Origin: Dyadobacter sp. CY312
GTDB lineage: Bacteria > Bacteroidota > Bacteroidia > Cytophagales > Spirosomataceae
Direction: 5' to 3'
Assembly (NCBI RefSeq): GCF_021390535.1
Contig: NZ_JAJUXG010000008.1
Location: 372,001 to 436,000 of the forward strand
Length of the DNA stretch: 64,000 nucleotides
Numbering within the stretch: position 1 is the stretch's first letter; the number at the start of each line of letters is the position of its first letter. The notes under the pieces were generated by a model. The model ran no database searches. It was not told where the DNA came from and saw nothing but the letters and a program-made list of their open reading frames with translations. Shown in pieces: positions 62,300-64,000 of this stretch. The position numbers and the translations under genes are program-made.

Positions 62300-63493
62300 T
62301 TATAGGTAAGTTTTGATGCAAAAGCCAAGGATAGCTGCCGCTAAAATGACATAAGGTTCTTGTAGTTTCTTAATGTAAATGAGTGCAAGGATGGTAACGA
62401 TGGCAATGAGTGCAGATGCCAGATCAACAATTGAGCGGGTTGCAATGACAAACACCGAACCAACCAGGGCGCCCACGACAGCCGCTGTGATCCCGTCTAC
62501 AAAGGCTTTGATGCTGGTATTTTTAGAGATCTTTTTAAAGTATGGCGCAGGTAAAACCGTGAAAACAAAGCAGGGAAGAAAAACGCCCAGCGCGGCAACA
62601 GCAGCCCCTGCAAAGCCAGAAACCAGAAAACCGATAAAGCCAACGGTGATCACCACGGGCCCTGGCGTGATCATGGCGACAGCAACCGAATCCAAAAACT
62701 GCTGTTCATTGAGCCAGCCCATTTCACAAACAACACCCGCCTGCAAAAACGGAATGATCGCAAGGCCACTGCCAAATACAAACGCTCCCGCTTCTGTGAA
62801 AAACATTCCCAGTTTGAAAAGTTCTCCAGGCTCGTATTGCCAGAACCCTGTTCCAACTAAAAGAACAACAGATAAAGAAGTGTCCCTTCTTTGCAGCCAC
62901 TTTGGTGGCGCTTTGATGGCCATATAAATGAAGCCAAGCAGGATAAACAGCCAAACTTCTTCTCTTTGGGTGATGGCGGTTACAACGGCCATTGTCAAAA
63001 AGAAAATCCACAAAAGCCACCGGCTTTTGATTGCCTGCAGCTCAATCTTACTAATTGATTTAAGCGTCAGCTTGTAACAACTTAGCGAGATGATGCCAAT
63101 TACGGCAGCTCCCACACCATAAAATACAGATTGCATCCATGGAAGTCCACCGTATAATTTATAAGCCATACCCAGCAAAACGACCATTACGAAAGAAGGC
63201 AACACAAAAGCAAGACCTGTAAGTGTTGCCCCCCAAATTCCATAATGCACGTAACCCAGATAAATGCCGAGTTGAGCTGCCAGAGGACCCGGTGCAAGCT
63301 GAGCCAGTGCAAGCCCTTCGCGGTACTCGTCTTCGGATATCCACCTTTTGTCTTCTACAAGATCACGGTGCATATAGCCAATCAAGGCAACCGGACCTCC
63401 AAAGCCGAATGCGCCGAGTTTGAAAAAATACTTTACCAGACCAGATAAGAGGTAGCTTGGCTCCTGGTGTATAATATTGCTATTTTCGTTCAT
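62300..63493 (-). CDS. chrA: Chromate transporter, fused two-domain CHR type
   Basis: Inner-membrane efflux protein of about 397 residues with two homologous CHR domains. Each shows the signature: LGAFGFGGPVALIGYMHRD with ALAQLAPGPLAAQLGIYLG, and FVFGSGLAIIPFLQAG with AVAMITPGPVVITVGFIG. I prefer ATG 63493 (MNENSNIIHQ); an upstream start would add 16 residues. Known members expel chromate. The gene lies in the same direction as the broken DUF2490 gene, with an AraC-type regulator upstream. Confidence 0.94.
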   Translation of the reverse strand: MNENSNIIHQEPSYLLSGLVKYFFKLGAFGFGGPVALIGYMHRDLVEDKRWISEDEYREGLALAQLAPGPLAAQLGIYLGYVHYGIWGATLTGLAFVLPSFVMVVLLGMAYKLYGGLPWMQSVFYGVGAAVIGIISLSCYKLTLKSISKIELQAIKSRWLLWIFFLTMAVVTAITQREEVWLFILLGFIYMAIKAPPKWLQRRDTSLSVVLLVGTGFWQYEPGELFKLGMFFTEAGAFVFGSGLAIIPFLQAGVVCEMGWLNEQQFLDSVAVAMITPGPVVITVGFIGFLVSGFAGAAVAALGVFLPCFVFTVLPAPYFKKISKNTSIKAFVDGITAAVVGALVGSVFVIATRSIVDLASALIAIVTILALIYIKKLQEPYVILAAAILGFCIKTYL

Positions 63494-63575
63494 CAAGTTG
63501 TTCGGTGATTGAGCCGCAATACTAATGCGGGCAAGAACCAAATGATAGAATGAAAATGACGGATTTGTACAGAGA

Positions 63576-64000
63576 TTACTTTTTAACCAAATTTTTTCTA
63601 AAATCTGACGGATTCTGACCTGTATGGGCTTTGAAAATCCTGTTAAAATGGCTCTGATCTGAAAAACCCGTCAAATACGCAATCTCTGATAAGGTATGTT
63701 TAGGATTTGCAAGCAGGTCTACTGCTTTTTCAATGCGCAGCTTTCGGATATATTCACCAAAGGACAAGTTGCTGAAATATTTCGAAAATTCGCGGGATAC
63801 ATAAGAGGGATGAATCTGCAAACCTTCCGATATTTCCTTCAGGCTTAAACTCAGGTTCGTGTCGATCTGGTCCTGTATAATTTCTTTGAGTTCTTTGGCC
63901 CACCTGGGTGTTTTCAGATTTTCAGTTTTCTGTTTGTCCAAATAAGTGTTAAACACAGCGAGAAGCAGTTTTTCTGTTGGGTTTTGCGTATGCTTTTGCT
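63576..64000 (-). CDS. AraC-family transcriptional regulator, partial (N-terminus beyond the right edge)
   Basis: The reading frame is open to the right edge, so the N-terminal effector domain is outside. The visible 141 codons include the complete AraC DNA-binding domain with two helix-turn-helix units: SLSLKEISEGLQIHPSYVSREF and TLSEIAYLTGFSDQSHFNRIFK, ending in HTGQNPSDFRK. A GTG at 63956 could start a short version, but the frame runs through it without a break. Its position directly upstream of chrA suggests control of that gene (inference). Confidence 0.9.
   Translation of the reverse strand, partial: QKHTQNPTEKLLLAVFNTYLDKQKTENLKTPRWAKELKEIIQDQIDTNLSLSLKEISEGLQIHPSYVSREFSKYFSNLSFGEYIRKLRIEKAVDLLANPKHTLSEIAYLTGFSDQSHFNRIFKAHTGQNPSDFRKNLVKK

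Noticed and set aside
62379..62927. 182-codon open frame antisense to chrA
   Set aside because: Rich in Thr, Ala and Pro as expected from the reverse of a hydrophobic membrane gene; no start context or family.

Overview
The window looks like a chromosomal segment of a Bacteroidota bacterium of the order Cytophagales, most like Dyadobacter or a close relative. The genus is an inference from gene content, not a database match. Supporting signs are a SusC/SusD pair, a type IX secretion sorting domain, a 7TMR-DISM hybrid histidine kinase, a vSGLT-like symporter, a DUF2490 gene, and several upstream boxes matching the Bacteroidota -7 consensus TAnnTTTG. I see no rRNA, tRNA, insertion sequence, prophage, CRISPR array or defence island. 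Most transcription units are short and many end in strong inverted-repeat terminators.

Left part (1-20 kb). A truncated aspS at the edge is followed by a lipoprotein, an orphan hybrid kinase, a prolyl oligopeptidase and a plant-type leucine-rich-repeat protein secreted by type IX. A rhamnose module follows: a fused rhamnulose-1-phosphate aldolase/dehydrogenase, an L-rhamnose isomerase, and a convergent GntR/LacI-type regulator. No rhamnulokinase lies in the window. Next come a Trp/Tyr-rich DUF6600-like protein, arfB with an MFS transporter, a patch of REP-like palindromes, and a 1,000-residue FAD/Fe-S dehydrogenase of the YdiJ type.

Middle part (20-41 kb). A SusC/SusD nutrient-uptake pair has two copies of the palindrome ATTGTACAAT upstream. 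It is followed by an SDR lacking the usual catalytic Tyr and Lys, purH, a membrane-anchored HExxH protein, a sodium/sugar symporter, a cyclophilin and a lytic transglycosylase. A molybdenum cofactor operon then runs moeA-moaD-moaE-moaC/moaB fusion-moaA. A GT87-type membrane protein, an acetylxylan-esterase-like hydrolase and small genes close this part.

Right part (41-64 kb). Two tandem secreted propeller/HEAT proteins come first; the upstream one carries a C-terminal cytochrome c domain and the downstream one has lost it. A Tat-exported TIM-barrel isomerase lies nearby. A stand-alone CBM48 protein follows, whose 3' end abuts an 81-bp heptamer array. Then come a TonB receptor with a DtxR-like operator overlapping its -7 box, DoxX, an aldo/keto reductase, an M23 peptidase, a Tat-exported class V aminotransferase, a YgiB/YgiC-like pair, a Crp/Fnr regulator divergent from a DJ-1/PfpI protein, an exported M81 (MlrC-like) peptidase, a DUF2490 gene broken by an in-frame amber stop, chrA, and a truncated AraC regulator at the right edge.

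The overall picture is a free-living, polysaccharide- and sugar-using heterotroph with much outer-membrane and periplasmic chemistry. The items most worth a second look are the tandem propeller/cytochrome pair, the amber-interrupted DUF2490 gene, the metal-regulator-like operator, and the 7-nt-phased intergenic repeats.
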